From Candidatus Muproteobacteria bacterium (GTDB lineage: Bacteria; Pseudomonadota; Gammaproteobacteria; Acidiferrobacterales; Sulfurifustaceae), in assembly GCA_023266455.1 (NCBI GenBank), contig JAHFQD010000072.1, positions 1 through 8,109 on the forward strand: DNA of 8,109 bases, in the 5' to 3' direction. A model generated the notes under the pieces. It did no database searches, was not told where the DNA came from, and worked only from the letters and a program-made list of their open reading frames with translations. This document shows, in pieces, positions 1 to 4,455 of this stretch. The number at the start of each line of letters is the position of its first letter. The stretch's first letter is position 1. Made by a program: the position numbers and the translations under genes.

Positions 1-112
1 GAACCGCTATCTTGCAATTAAGGCTGAAGGACAGTTGTAAGGACGCTCTTAAAAATATTTCTCTCGCCCTTGGGTAGTTTATAGATCTACCAATAAAGGT
101 TAAGACACACAA

Positions 113-505
113 ATGACACTGCAACTATTTGAACTTCCAAATTATCCAAATCAAATTGCGGCAAGTGAGATCGATTCATTCATTCCAGGTGGCACGTTCT
201 TTCTCGACTTCAGTCGTCCCCTAGAACACTATCGCTGGTTCGGCATACTAAATAGATGGATAGGTTTTCCCATTGCTGTGTTTATGCCAGTGGTACACGA
301 GGGAGAGCACAATGGTGGCTATGTCGTGGGAGTTCACCGCAGCGATCCTCACTTCGCACTAATCCGATCGCTTTGGAAAAAGCGATCGCCATCAAAACGA
401 ACTCCGCCGTCCACGGTTGCCGACGGATTGAAAATAGTTGCCGATTTCGCGACACAATTCCCGAATCAGTGCAAACCGATAAATGAACAAGCGTTAGGGC
501 AATAA
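113..505 (+). CDS. Hypothetical protein, 130 aa
   Basis: I do not recognise a family. The ORF encodes a soluble-looking protein with an aromatic-rich middle (around residues 42-60, with several W, F and I) and a basic stretch near residues 88-97 (WKKRSPSKR). There is no signal peptide or clear membrane span. The ATG at 113 is the first reasonable start, but no good SD precedes it. A core-like GTTAAGA lies at 99-105. The last codons (CKPINEQALGQ) fall inside the 43-base repeat found again at 942-984, where the same reading gives CKQINEHALG and a stop, so the C-terminus may be run-through into a mobile or repeat sequence. A perfect 10-bp hairpin lies within the gene at 365-388. The gene is AT-richer than those after position 1700. 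It may be a cassette-type accessory gene; that is inference. Confidence 0.5.
   Translation: MTLQLFELPNYPNQIAASEIDSFIPGGTFFLDFSRPLEHYRWFGILNRWIGFPIAVFMPVVHEGEHNGGYVVGVHRSDPHFALIRSLWKKRSPSKRTPPSTVADGLKIVADFATQFPNQCKPINEQALGQ
365..388. repeat. Perfect 10-bp hairpin inside the 130-aa gene
   Basis: CGATCGCTTT (365-374) and AAAGCGATCG (379-388) are perfect reverse complements separated by the tetraloop GGAA. The stem lies in coding sequence near the 3' third of the gene. It lacks a T-run, so it is not a typical intrinsic terminator. It could be part of a folded recombination site or chance; its function is not known. Confidence 0.7.
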
Positions 506-512
506 CAAGGAG
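470..512 (+). repeat. 43-base direct repeat, copy A (cassette-junction-like)
   Basis: Matches copy B at 942-984 at 37 of 43 positions by hand alignment. The shared core is GATAAATGAACA, one variable base, then GCGTTAGGG. It overlaps the last codons and stop of the 130-aa gene. It ends in an AGGAG SD, with the ATG of the next gene at 521. The short distance from GTTAGGG to SD and ATG recalls the junction of integron cassettes. However, the 7-base core GTTAGGG ends in G, where the GTTRRRY consensus needs a pyrimidine. Confidence 0.7.
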
Positions 513-520
513 AAAAAATT

Positions 521-826
521 ATGTCAGCCAGCATGTTGGGCTATCTTCTCGGTTCGTTCGCCATGTCTCTACTTTTTGCAGCAGTGTGGTTAATTATATG
601 TAAAGTAATTCCTTCTCTTCGAACGAACCTTAAAGCTTCGTACGGTTCTGCAATCGGCTTATCATTTGTGCCAGCCTTGCTTAGCGCAGGAGTCTCAAAT
701 ACAGCAGGAGTAAATTTCTTAGGTGCGTTTCTGTGTGGCATCTTCCTTTTCTGGCAATACAAACGTGCACAATCGAAACTCAGCAATTCATCAAAGGTTT
801 CCGATTCTGAAACGCCATCACCCTAA
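521..826 (+). CDS. Small predicted membrane protein, 101 aa
   Basis: Family not recognised. The protein has an N-terminal hydrophobic span at about residues 6-28 (LGYLLGSFAMSLLFAAVWLI), a short basic loop (CKVIPSLRTNLK), a weaker hydrophobic stretch near 44-57 and a third span at about 63-79. It ends in a hydrophilic Ser-rich tail with basic YKRAQSK after the last span, so 2-3 membrane segments are likely in the inner membrane. The ATG at 521 is well supported by AGGAG at 508-512 (AACAAGGAGAAAAAATT before ATG). The TAA stop sits inside CCCTAAC (821-827), as is often seen where a cassette gene ends in the left core of its attC site. GC is about 42%, clearly below the genes after 1700, which suggests acquired DNA. 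It resembles the small membrane proteins often found in cassettes only in general terms; no specific function can be assigned. Confidence 0.65.
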   Translation: MSASMLGYLLGSFAMSLLFAAVWLIICKVIPSLRTNLKASYGSAIGLSFVPALLSAGVSNTAGVNFLGAFLCGIFLFWQYKRAQSKLSNSSKVSDSETPSP

Positions 827-972
827 CTGTGTTTTCAACCAAACGCAGCTTACGCCCGCTTGCATAGACGGGAGATTGAATGGAAATTAAGGGTTCTCAA
901 TCAAGAAATGACCGCGTGAGCTTTGCCCACCCTACGCTTACTGCAAACAGATAAATGAACATGCGTTAGGGT
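820..972. other. Candidate attC-like recombination site (tentative)
   Basis: ACCCTAAC at 820-827 is the exact reverse complement of GTTAGGGT at 965-972. Five bases inside each end lie short, partly matching boxes (TTTCAAC at 833-839; AAATGAA at 953-959, complement TTCATTT). This arrangement resembles the 1L/2L and 2R/1R boxes of integron attC sites. The stop codon of the preceding gene lies in the left core, and a new SD plus ATG follows the right core closely. Points against: the outer bases do not fit RYYYAAC/GTTRRRY perfectly, the length of 153 is slightly beyond the usual attC range, and no intI gene is in view. Confidence 0.35.
912..939 (-). repeat. 28-base inverted repeat, left arm
   Basis: Read on the minus strand, this arm begins AAGCGTAGGGTGGGC and ends CACGCGG. 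It matches the plus-strand arm at 1073-1100 at 23 of 28 positions. The pair faces inward across about 133 bases, which include copy B of the 43-base repeat and the 17-codon ORF. Motifs of the type GTAGGGTGGGC-AAAGC look like dispersed palindromic repeats; that is from general recollection and was not checked. Confidence 0.6.
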
Positions 973-984
973 AAAAATGAGGAG
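942..984 (+). repeat. 43-base direct repeat, copy B
   Basis: Second copy of the block at 470-512, with six differences. It also ends in an AGGAG SD (980-984), followed after five bases by ATG (990). In the same frame as copy A it would read CKQINEHALG and a stop. It is therefore either a relic of the 3' end of a related gene or a conserved recombination-site half that both ORFs read through. Confidence 0.7.
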
Positions 985-989
985 CGCTT

Positions 990-1043
990 ATGCTATCAGT
1001 ACCTCAGTACCACACTCGTAGGGAACCGACTGGATCAACTTAA
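990..1043 (+). CDS. Short ORF of 17 codons with strong SD; probable cassette relic
   Basis: AGGAG at 980-984 is spaced five bases from ATG at 990, giving an ideal initiation context. The ORF (MLSVPQYHTRREPTGST) stops at 1041-1043. It may be the truncated remains of a cassette gene whose body was lost, or a short leader peptide. I see no similarity to a known peptide. The good SD and the position right after repeat copy B are the only support. Confidence 0.25.
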   Translation: MLSVPQYHTRREPTGST

Positions 1044-1072
1044 GTTTCAGTCCTTCGTTGAATATCGAAAGC

Positions 1073-1100
1073 AAGCGTAGGATGGGCGAAGCCTTCGCGG
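1073..1100 (+). repeat. 28-base inverted repeat, right arm
   Basis: Begins AAGCGTAGGATGGGCGAAGC and ends TTCGCGG. It is the inverted partner of 912-939, with five mismatches. It ends 56 bases before the ATG of the YdhR-like gene. It may mark the edge of a small non-autonomous palindromic element or of the accessory segment. Confidence 0.6.
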
Positions 1101-1156
1101 ATTCGATAACATGACACGATGTCCCGTTACCGACGCGCACTCGCCCGGAGATGTAG

Positions 1157-1468
1157 ATGATTATCGTCTTTACGACGTTCACTTTGCCAAAGCCAATCAC
1201 GCTCGAAGAAGCTCGCAGCATCTTCCTGAGCACCGCGCCGAAATATCGAGGCGTGCCAGGTTTGTTTCGGAAGCACCACGTGCTCTCCCAAGACGGGGTA
1301 ACAGTAGGTGGCATCTACTTTTGGAATTCGAGGCGAGAGGCAGAATCCATGTACACAGAATCATGGCGCTCATTCGTCCGAGAGAAGTACGGCACCGATC
1401 CAACCGTAACCTATTTCGAAAATCCCGTGGTGGTCGACAACGTGGCTCAGCAGGTTCTTACCGAGTAG
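1157..1468 (+). CDS. YdhR-like small monooxygenase-fold protein, 103 aa
   Basis: Probably a one-domain dimeric alpha/beta-barrel protein of the YdhR (putative mono-oxygenase) type. The layout fits that family: a first beta strand IIVFTTFTLP, then an amphipathic helix (EEARSIFLSTAPKY), the GVPGLFRKHHVLSQDG segment, GGIYFWNSRREAESMY in the middle, and a final strand VTYFENPVVVDN. The total of about 100 residues is typical. YdhR-type proteins are thought to act on aromatic or quinone-like substrates without a bound metal, but no substrate can be inferred here. GGAG at 1148-1151, five bases before ATG 1157, fixes the start. It lies upstream of an FMN reductase gene on the same strand, but about 178 bases separate them, so co-transcription is uncertain. 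Family call fairly confident; function is inference. Confidence 0.7.
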   Translation: MIIVFTTFTLPKPITLEEARSIFLSTAPKYRGVPGLFRKHHVLSQDGVTVGGIYFWNSRREAESMYTESWRSFVREKYGTDPTVTYFENPVVVDNVAQQVLTE

Positions 1469-1646
1469 GAAAGGCATCGTCCCACAGTGCAATGATGCAC
1501 AACCCTTCCATAGAGCCGGCATACTTCGACGGGTTTTACCTGCCTCTGCATATCTCTCATCTCGAACGTTGAACGTCCGCTTCTGGCTGAACTGAGACAC
1601 TACCCCGCTATTGAAGTAATCTTCGCCATCGCCAGCCTAAGAACGG

Positions 1647-2213
1647 ATCACGAGCAAAAAATACAAAGTCGCTGTACTCGTTGGGAGTCTGCGTAAGGGT
1701 TCTTTTAATCGCATGACGGCTAACGTCGCTGCCGCGCTCGCGCCGGCGTCGCTGGAATTGAAACAGGTCGAGATCGGCGACCTGCCCTTCTACAACGAAG
1801 ATCTCGAAAACACGAACGCACCGGCGCCATGGGCGGCGTTTCGGCAAGCGATTAAAAATTCCGACGCGTTGCTTTTTGTGACGCCGGAATACAACCGCTC
1901 GGTGCCAGCGGTGTTGAAGAATGCCATCGACGTTGGCTCGCGTCCTTATGGTAAGGGCGTCTTCGGCGGCAAGCCGGGTGCGATTATTAGTGTTTCGCCG
2001 GGCGCTATCGGGGGGTTCGGCGCGAATCATCATCTGCGGCAGTCGCTGGTGTTCGTCGACGTGCCGACGATGCCGCAACCGGAGGCGTATATCGGCGGCG
2101 CGTCGAAATTGTTCGACCCCGCGGGCAATCTCACGAACGACGGCACGAAGGAGTTCTTACAAAAATTTATGAACGCCTTCGCTAGTTGGGTCGAGAAACA
2201 CGCGCCGGCCTGA
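1647..2213 (+). CDS. NAD(P)H-dependent FMN reductase (ChrR/YieF-type quinone/chromate reductase)
   Basis: A flavodoxin-like FMN reductase, about 188 aa from the proposed start. The N-terminal strand and phosphate-binding loop KVAVLVGSLRKGSFNR (1665-1712) is the family's GSxRxxSxNR FMN signature. It is followed by EIGDLPFYNEDLE, the SDALLFVTPEYNRSVPAVLKNAIDVGSR block (FMN ring contact and tetramer region), and GGKPGAIISVSPGAIGGFGANHHLRQ. The family reduces quinones, flavins and, incidentally, chromate, using NAD(P)H in the cytoplasm. Length and motifs are complete. The problem is the start: the frame is open from the stop at 1638-1640, but it contains no ATG, GTG or TTG before ATG 1713, which lies after the FMN loop. 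ATC at 1647 (reading ITSKKYKVAV, where MTSKKYKVAV would be expected) is the likely start or a mutated ATG; there is no clear SD. The gene ends three bases before the DUF2127 gene, suggesting translational coupling. Confidence 0.85.
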   Translation: MTSKKYKVAVLVGSLRKGSFNRMTANVAAALAPASLELKQVEIGDLPFYNEDLENTNAPAPWAAFRQAIKNSDALLFVTPEYNRSVPAVLKNAIDVGSRPYGKGVFGGKPGAIISVSPGAIGGFGANHHLRQSLVFVDVPTMPQPEAYIGGASKLFDPAGNLTNDGTKEFLQKFMNAFASWVEKHAPA

Positions 2214-2216
2214 TCA

Positions 2217-2756
2217 ATGCGCTTCCTGCGTTTGTCGAATGCGTTACGTACGGTCGCGTTGGTCGAAGCGATCAAGGGCGTATTGGTATTGGTGGTCGGA
2301 TTCGGCGTGCTCTCGATCGCGCACGGCGACGTCGAGCGCTTAGGCGAGCGGCTAATCGCGCATCTGCATTTGAATCCGGCGAAACATTATCCGCAGATTT
2401 TTATCGAGGCGATGGATCATCTGACCGAAGCGCATCTGTGGACGCTCGCGATCGCGGCCTTGGCGTATTCGCTGGTTCGGTTCATCGAGGCTTATGGTCT
2501 TTGGACCGAGAAGCGCTGAGCGGAATGGTTGGCGGCTTTGAGTGGCGGTATCTACATTCCTTTCGAAATACATTCGCTGCTGCATCACTCCACTTGGCTC
2601 GCGATCGGTACGCTGACGGTCAACGTGTTGATCGTCGCGCTCATGGTGTATGGTTTGCGACAGCGAAACCGTGACGAGGCGACTCATGAAACGCGTTCTC
2701 TTACCAACGTTGATCTTCGTCGTCATGGCGATTCCGATGGCGGTGCAATCCGCTAA
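2217..2756 (+). pseudogene. DUF2127-type membrane protein, interrupted by in-frame TGA
   Basis: A small integral membrane protein with the features of the DUF2127 family. It has VALVEAIKGVLVLVVGFG near the start, LNPAKHYPQIF, LWTLAIAALAYSLVRFIEAYGLW, then AEWLAALSGGIYIPFEIHSL and a final span TVNVLIVALMVYGLR. About four membrane segments are expected; function is unknown. TGA at 2517-2519 falls in the same frame between EKR and AEWLAAL. My recollection of homologs is a Trp (TGG) here, as in a KAWAEW pattern, so a single G-to-A change would explain it. The first 100 codons end at this TGA; the downstream part could restart only at weak codons such as TTG 2529. The frame runs on to 2756 and overlaps the next gene by 71 bases, with a tail (after RQRNR) that looks non-native. 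Either a recent pseudogene, a sequencing error, or (least likely) a recoded stop. Confidence 0.75.
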
Positions 2757-3078
2757 GGATACGAACCAGCGCTATCCGGACGTCGTCGCCGCCGACGTCC
2801 AGGCACGTGGCGCGGACAAGTTCGATTTCGACGTTACCATTTCTTCTCCCTACGACACGCCGCAACGCTATGCGGACGCTTTCCGTGTGCTGGACAAAAA
2901 CGGCCACGTCTATGGCGAACGCCAGCTGCTCCACGACCACGAGACCGAACAACCGTTTACACGGGATTTATACGGCGTCGCCATTCCTGCCGGCGTTCGT
3001 ACCGTCGTGATCCAGGCGCGTGACCAAAAGCACGGTTATGGCGGAAAGACCGTCGACGTATCGCTGCCGGGGCGTTAA
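2686..3078 (+). CDS. Exported small protein of unknown function, 130 aa
   Basis: The protein begins with a standard Sec signal peptide: basic MKR, a hydrophobic core (VLLPTLIFVVMAIPMAV), and probable cleavage after QSA near residue 22. That leaves a mature periplasmic or secreted domain of about 108 residues. The mature part (RYPDVVAADVQARGADKFDFDVTISSPYDTPQRYADAF...) looks like a compact beta-sandwich with alternating strands. Its GVAIPAGVRTVVIQARD and GYGGKTVDVSLP end resembles conserved hypothetical exported proteins I recall from gammaproteobacteria, none with a known function. The start at 2686 is chosen over the upstream in-frame ATG 2650 because GAGG at 2676-2679 is well placed and the signal peptide starts there. 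It overlaps the 3' end of the broken DUF2127 reading frame and was probably co-transcribed with it and the FMN reductase. No clear terminator follows. Confidence 0.7.
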   Translation: MKRVLLPTLIFVVMAIPMAVQSAKDTNQRYPDVVAADVQARGADKFDFDVTISSPYDTPQRYADAFRVLDKNGHVYGERQLLHDHETEQPFTRDLYGVAIPAGVRTVVIQARDQKHGYGGKTVDVSLPGR

Positions 3079-3162
3079 TCCGTAAGCGAGGGCCCGTATA
3101 ACGAGACATAAACAATCCTCTAAAAAATTAGGCTGGCTATGCGGGACAACAAACGGTCCTGA

Positions 3163-3372
3163 ATGTCGCATCGCAAGCGCGCACGAAGTGGCTGGTGTGG
3201 CTGGTGTGGCTGGCTAGCGATGGATAAGGCGAGTTGGCTGGCTGGCGACTACTGGGTGTTGATGTTAATGATAACAATTCTCATTATCGTGTCGAGCGTC
3301 ATGGCGGGTTGGATCTGGGTTTCTCTGGGCAATAAAGCATTTTCAATCAATTTATTAAATTTCATTATTTGA
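3163..3372 (+). CDS. Doubtful small membrane ORF, 69 aa
   Basis: If translated, this gives a small protein with a basic N-terminus, a Trp/Gly/Cys-rich repeat (GWCGWCGW, from the 9-base tandem repeat) and one strong membrane span at about residues 32-53 (VLMLMITILIIVSSVMAGWIW). An internal ATG at 3220 (MDKASWLAG) would keep the span and drop the repeat. Neither start has a convincing SD. The stop lies inside the first palindrome of the operator-like array. The hydrophobic span favours a real product, while the lack of an SD and of any recognisable homolog argues against. Treat as a weak prediction. Confidence 0.25.
   Translation: MSHRKRARSGWCGWCGWLAMDKASWLAGDYWVLMLMITILIIVSSVMAGWIWVSLGNKAFSINLLNFII
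3188..3214 (+). repeat. Three tandem 9-base units (GTGGCTGGT)
   Basis: GTGGCTGGT, GTGGCTGGT and GTGGCTGGC run head to tail. Related GGCTGG pieces continue nearby at 3235-3245. The unit length is a multiple of three, so copy number could change without a frameshift in the doubtful 69-aa ORF. Likely slippage-prone simple repeat. Confidence 0.75.
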
Positions 3373-3440
3373 TTGAAAAACCGATGCTGTCGTCCTATAT
3401 TTTCAATCAATTCTTCATTTTTCTATTTTTGATTGAAAAT
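3339..3440. promoter_or_regulatory. Four alternating 12-base arms at exact 30-base spacing (operator-like array)
   Basis: ATTTTCAATCAA occurs at 3339-3350 and 3399-3410. Its reverse complement TTGATTGAAAAT occurs at 3429-3440 and, with one final mismatch, at 3369-3380. Arm starts are 3339, 3369, 3399 and 3429, so every spacer is exactly 18 bases, and the forward-reverse pairs form two 42-base palindromes 60 bases apart. Spacers inside the palindromes are T-rich and not identical, so the arms are what is conserved. The array surrounds a sigma70-like promoter and its last arm covers the start codon of the nucleotidyltransferase gene. This is the expected geometry for repression, possibly autoregulation. 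The binding protein is unknown. As RNA, the last pair could fold into a 12-bp stem hiding the start codon. Confidence 0.8.
3373..3401 (+). promoter_or_regulatory. Predicted sigma70-type promoter of the nucleotidyltransferase gene
   Basis: TTGAAA (3373-3378) as -35 and TATATT (3396-3401) as -10 are separated by 17 bases; each matches consensus at five of six positions. The -35 box lies inside the second arm of the palindromic array and the -10 overlaps the third arm, so a protein bound to the arms would block polymerase. A transcript would start near 3408 and reach the ATG at 3439 with a leader of only about 30 bases lacking an SD. Confidence 0.55.
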
Positions 3441-4455
3441 GGCTACTTTCACCGATTTATCCGGCAATCAGCAGAAACTGTTCGTCGACATCGAACAGGT
3501 CTACGGCGCTTATCTCGATGCCGCGAAACAACTGCACCGCTATCCAGGATGGATGCTCTGGAAAAAAGTCTCGGGGAAAGAATATCTGTTTCACGCCTTC
3601 GATCGTTCCGGCGGAACCGGCAAAGGACTCGGACGACGATCGCCGGAAACCGAAAGTCAGAAGTCTCAATTCGATGCCGAAAAACAACGCCTCGCCGATT
3701 TAATCGATGGCTTTAAAGAACGGCTAAAAGAATATTCCATCGCCACGCGCGCGTATCGCCTGCGTCGGTTGCCGACCACCGCCGCCAAGATCGTTCGCGA
3801 GATAGATGATCGCGAGTTGCTTGGCTCTTCGCTGATCGTCGTCGGCACCAACGCTCTCTTCGCCTACGAAGCCGCCGCTGGTTGCCAATTTTTCCCCGAC
3901 TACACCGCGACTCGCGATCTCGATCTGTTATGGGAAGCACGACAATCCATCGAGCTCGGTGCACGCGACCGCATCGAGCCCGACGGTTTCTTAGGTTTGC
4001 TGAAATCTATCGACAAAACTTTCACGCGCAACGAAGAGCTGACTTTTCAAGCGGTGAATCGAGATGCGTATTTAGTCGACTTACTCAAACCCATCGGCGC
4101 GCAGACCGACCGCATGACCAGCGCCGATAAAATCGACCCGATGGAATTGGAAGGCCAACAATGGTTGCTCGATTGCGAACGTTTCGAGCAAACGGTTATC
4201 GCCGACGACGGTTACCCCGCGCGCATCATCTGCCCCGATCCACGGATCTTCGTGCTGCATAAATTTTGGATGTCCGAACTACGCAATCGCAAACCGCCGA
4301 AAGCGCGGCGAGATAAACTGCAAGCACAGGCGGTTAAAGAGTTGTTAGATGCGCGGTTTCCGCATTTGCATTTCGGCGACATTGAAAAACACCTGCCCAA
4401 AGCCTTGGCAAATTATTTAAAAGTCGCGAAAGCAGCACGCGGCATCCGTTCATAA
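3439..4455 (+). CDS. GSU2403-family nucleotidyltransferase-fold protein
   Basis: A 338-aa protein of the GSU2403 (NTP_transf_8-like) nucleotidyltransferase-fold group. The first 120 residues are mostly helical and charged (GNQQKLFVDIEQVYGAYLDAA...). The nucleotidyltransferase core follows: GTNALFAYEAAAG (from Gly136) replaces the usual GS loop, TRDLDLLWEA carries the two catalytic-type acids Asp160 and Asp162, and YLVDLLKP carries the likely third, Asp214. The C-terminal part (RIICPDPRIFVLHKFWMSELR...KARRDKLQAQAV) resembles the region after the core in AbiEii/MNT-like proteins, where Lys often contacts nucleotide. Substrate is unknown; relatives transfer nucleotides to proteins or tRNA. TTG at 3433 is an alternative start; ATG 3439 is preferred, though both lie in the last palindrome arm and lack an SD. 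No partner antitoxin gene is adjacent. The gene converges on kup, overlapping it by six bases. Confidence 0.85.
   Translation: MATFTDLSGNQQKLFVDIEQVYGAYLDAAKQLHRYPGWMLWKKVSGKEYLFHAFDRSGGTGKGLGRRSPETESQKSQFDAEKQRLADLIDGFKERLKEYSIATRAYRLRRLPTTAAKIVREIDDRELLGSSLIVVGTNALFAYEAAAGCQFFPDYTATRDLDLLWEARQSIELGARDRIEPDGFLGLLKSIDKTFTRNEELTFQAVNRDAYLVDLLKPIGAQTDRMTSADKIDPMELEGQQWLLDCERFEQTVIADDGYPARIICPDPRIFVLHKFWMSELRNRKPPKARRDKLQAQAVKELLDARFPHLHFGDIEKHLPKALANYLKVAKAARGIRS

Larger units (their letters stand above)
827..1156. other. Intergenic region without a convincing gene
   Basis: This stretch holds the body of the attC-like element, the left and right arms of a 28-base inverted repeat, the second copy of the 43-base repeat and one 17-codon ORF. 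A small imperfect hairpin is possible around GATTGA (883-888) and TCAATC (898-903). A direct pair CAGTACC occurs at 997-1003 and 1005-1011. I see no tRNA, no terminator with a T-tract and no convincing promoter. Confidence 0.6.

Noticed and set aside
70..93. Hairpin TTGGGTAG / CTACCAA before the 130-aa gene as a terminator or operator
   Set aside because: Seven pairs with a bulge and no T-tract or matching site elsewhere. Could be chance.
382..389. GCGATCGC as a cyanobacterial HIP1 repeat
   Set aside because: A single occurrence inside a hairpin, with gene content that is proteobacterial. One octamer is not evidence.
988..1314. Minus-strand ORF ending in a YECG-like motif
   Set aside because: The resemblance to a NuoA-type motif is a few residues only, it spans the repeat region and is antisense to the real gene, and there is no SD.
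1111..1572. Alternative plus-strand ORF over the YdhR-like gene
   Set aside because: The Arg/His/Ser-rich composition is typical of an out-of-frame reading. The overlapping 103-aa frame has an SD and a recognisable fold pattern.
1560..1600. Sequence GAACGTTGAACGTCCGCTTCTGGC as a dispersed repeat or terminator
   Set aside because: It looks vaguely like a repetitive motif, but no complementary arm or T-tract is present and no second copy is in the window.
2517..2519. TGA read as tryptophan or selenocysteine
   Set aside because: TGA ends other intact genes here and Trp is otherwise coded by TGG. I see no clear SECIS-like hairpin directly after it, and the family is not known for Sec.
3339..3440. 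Miniature CRISPR array
   Set aside because: The repeats are only 12 bases, alternate in orientation, have T-rich related spacers of 18 bases, and no cas gene is present. A regulatory array fits better.
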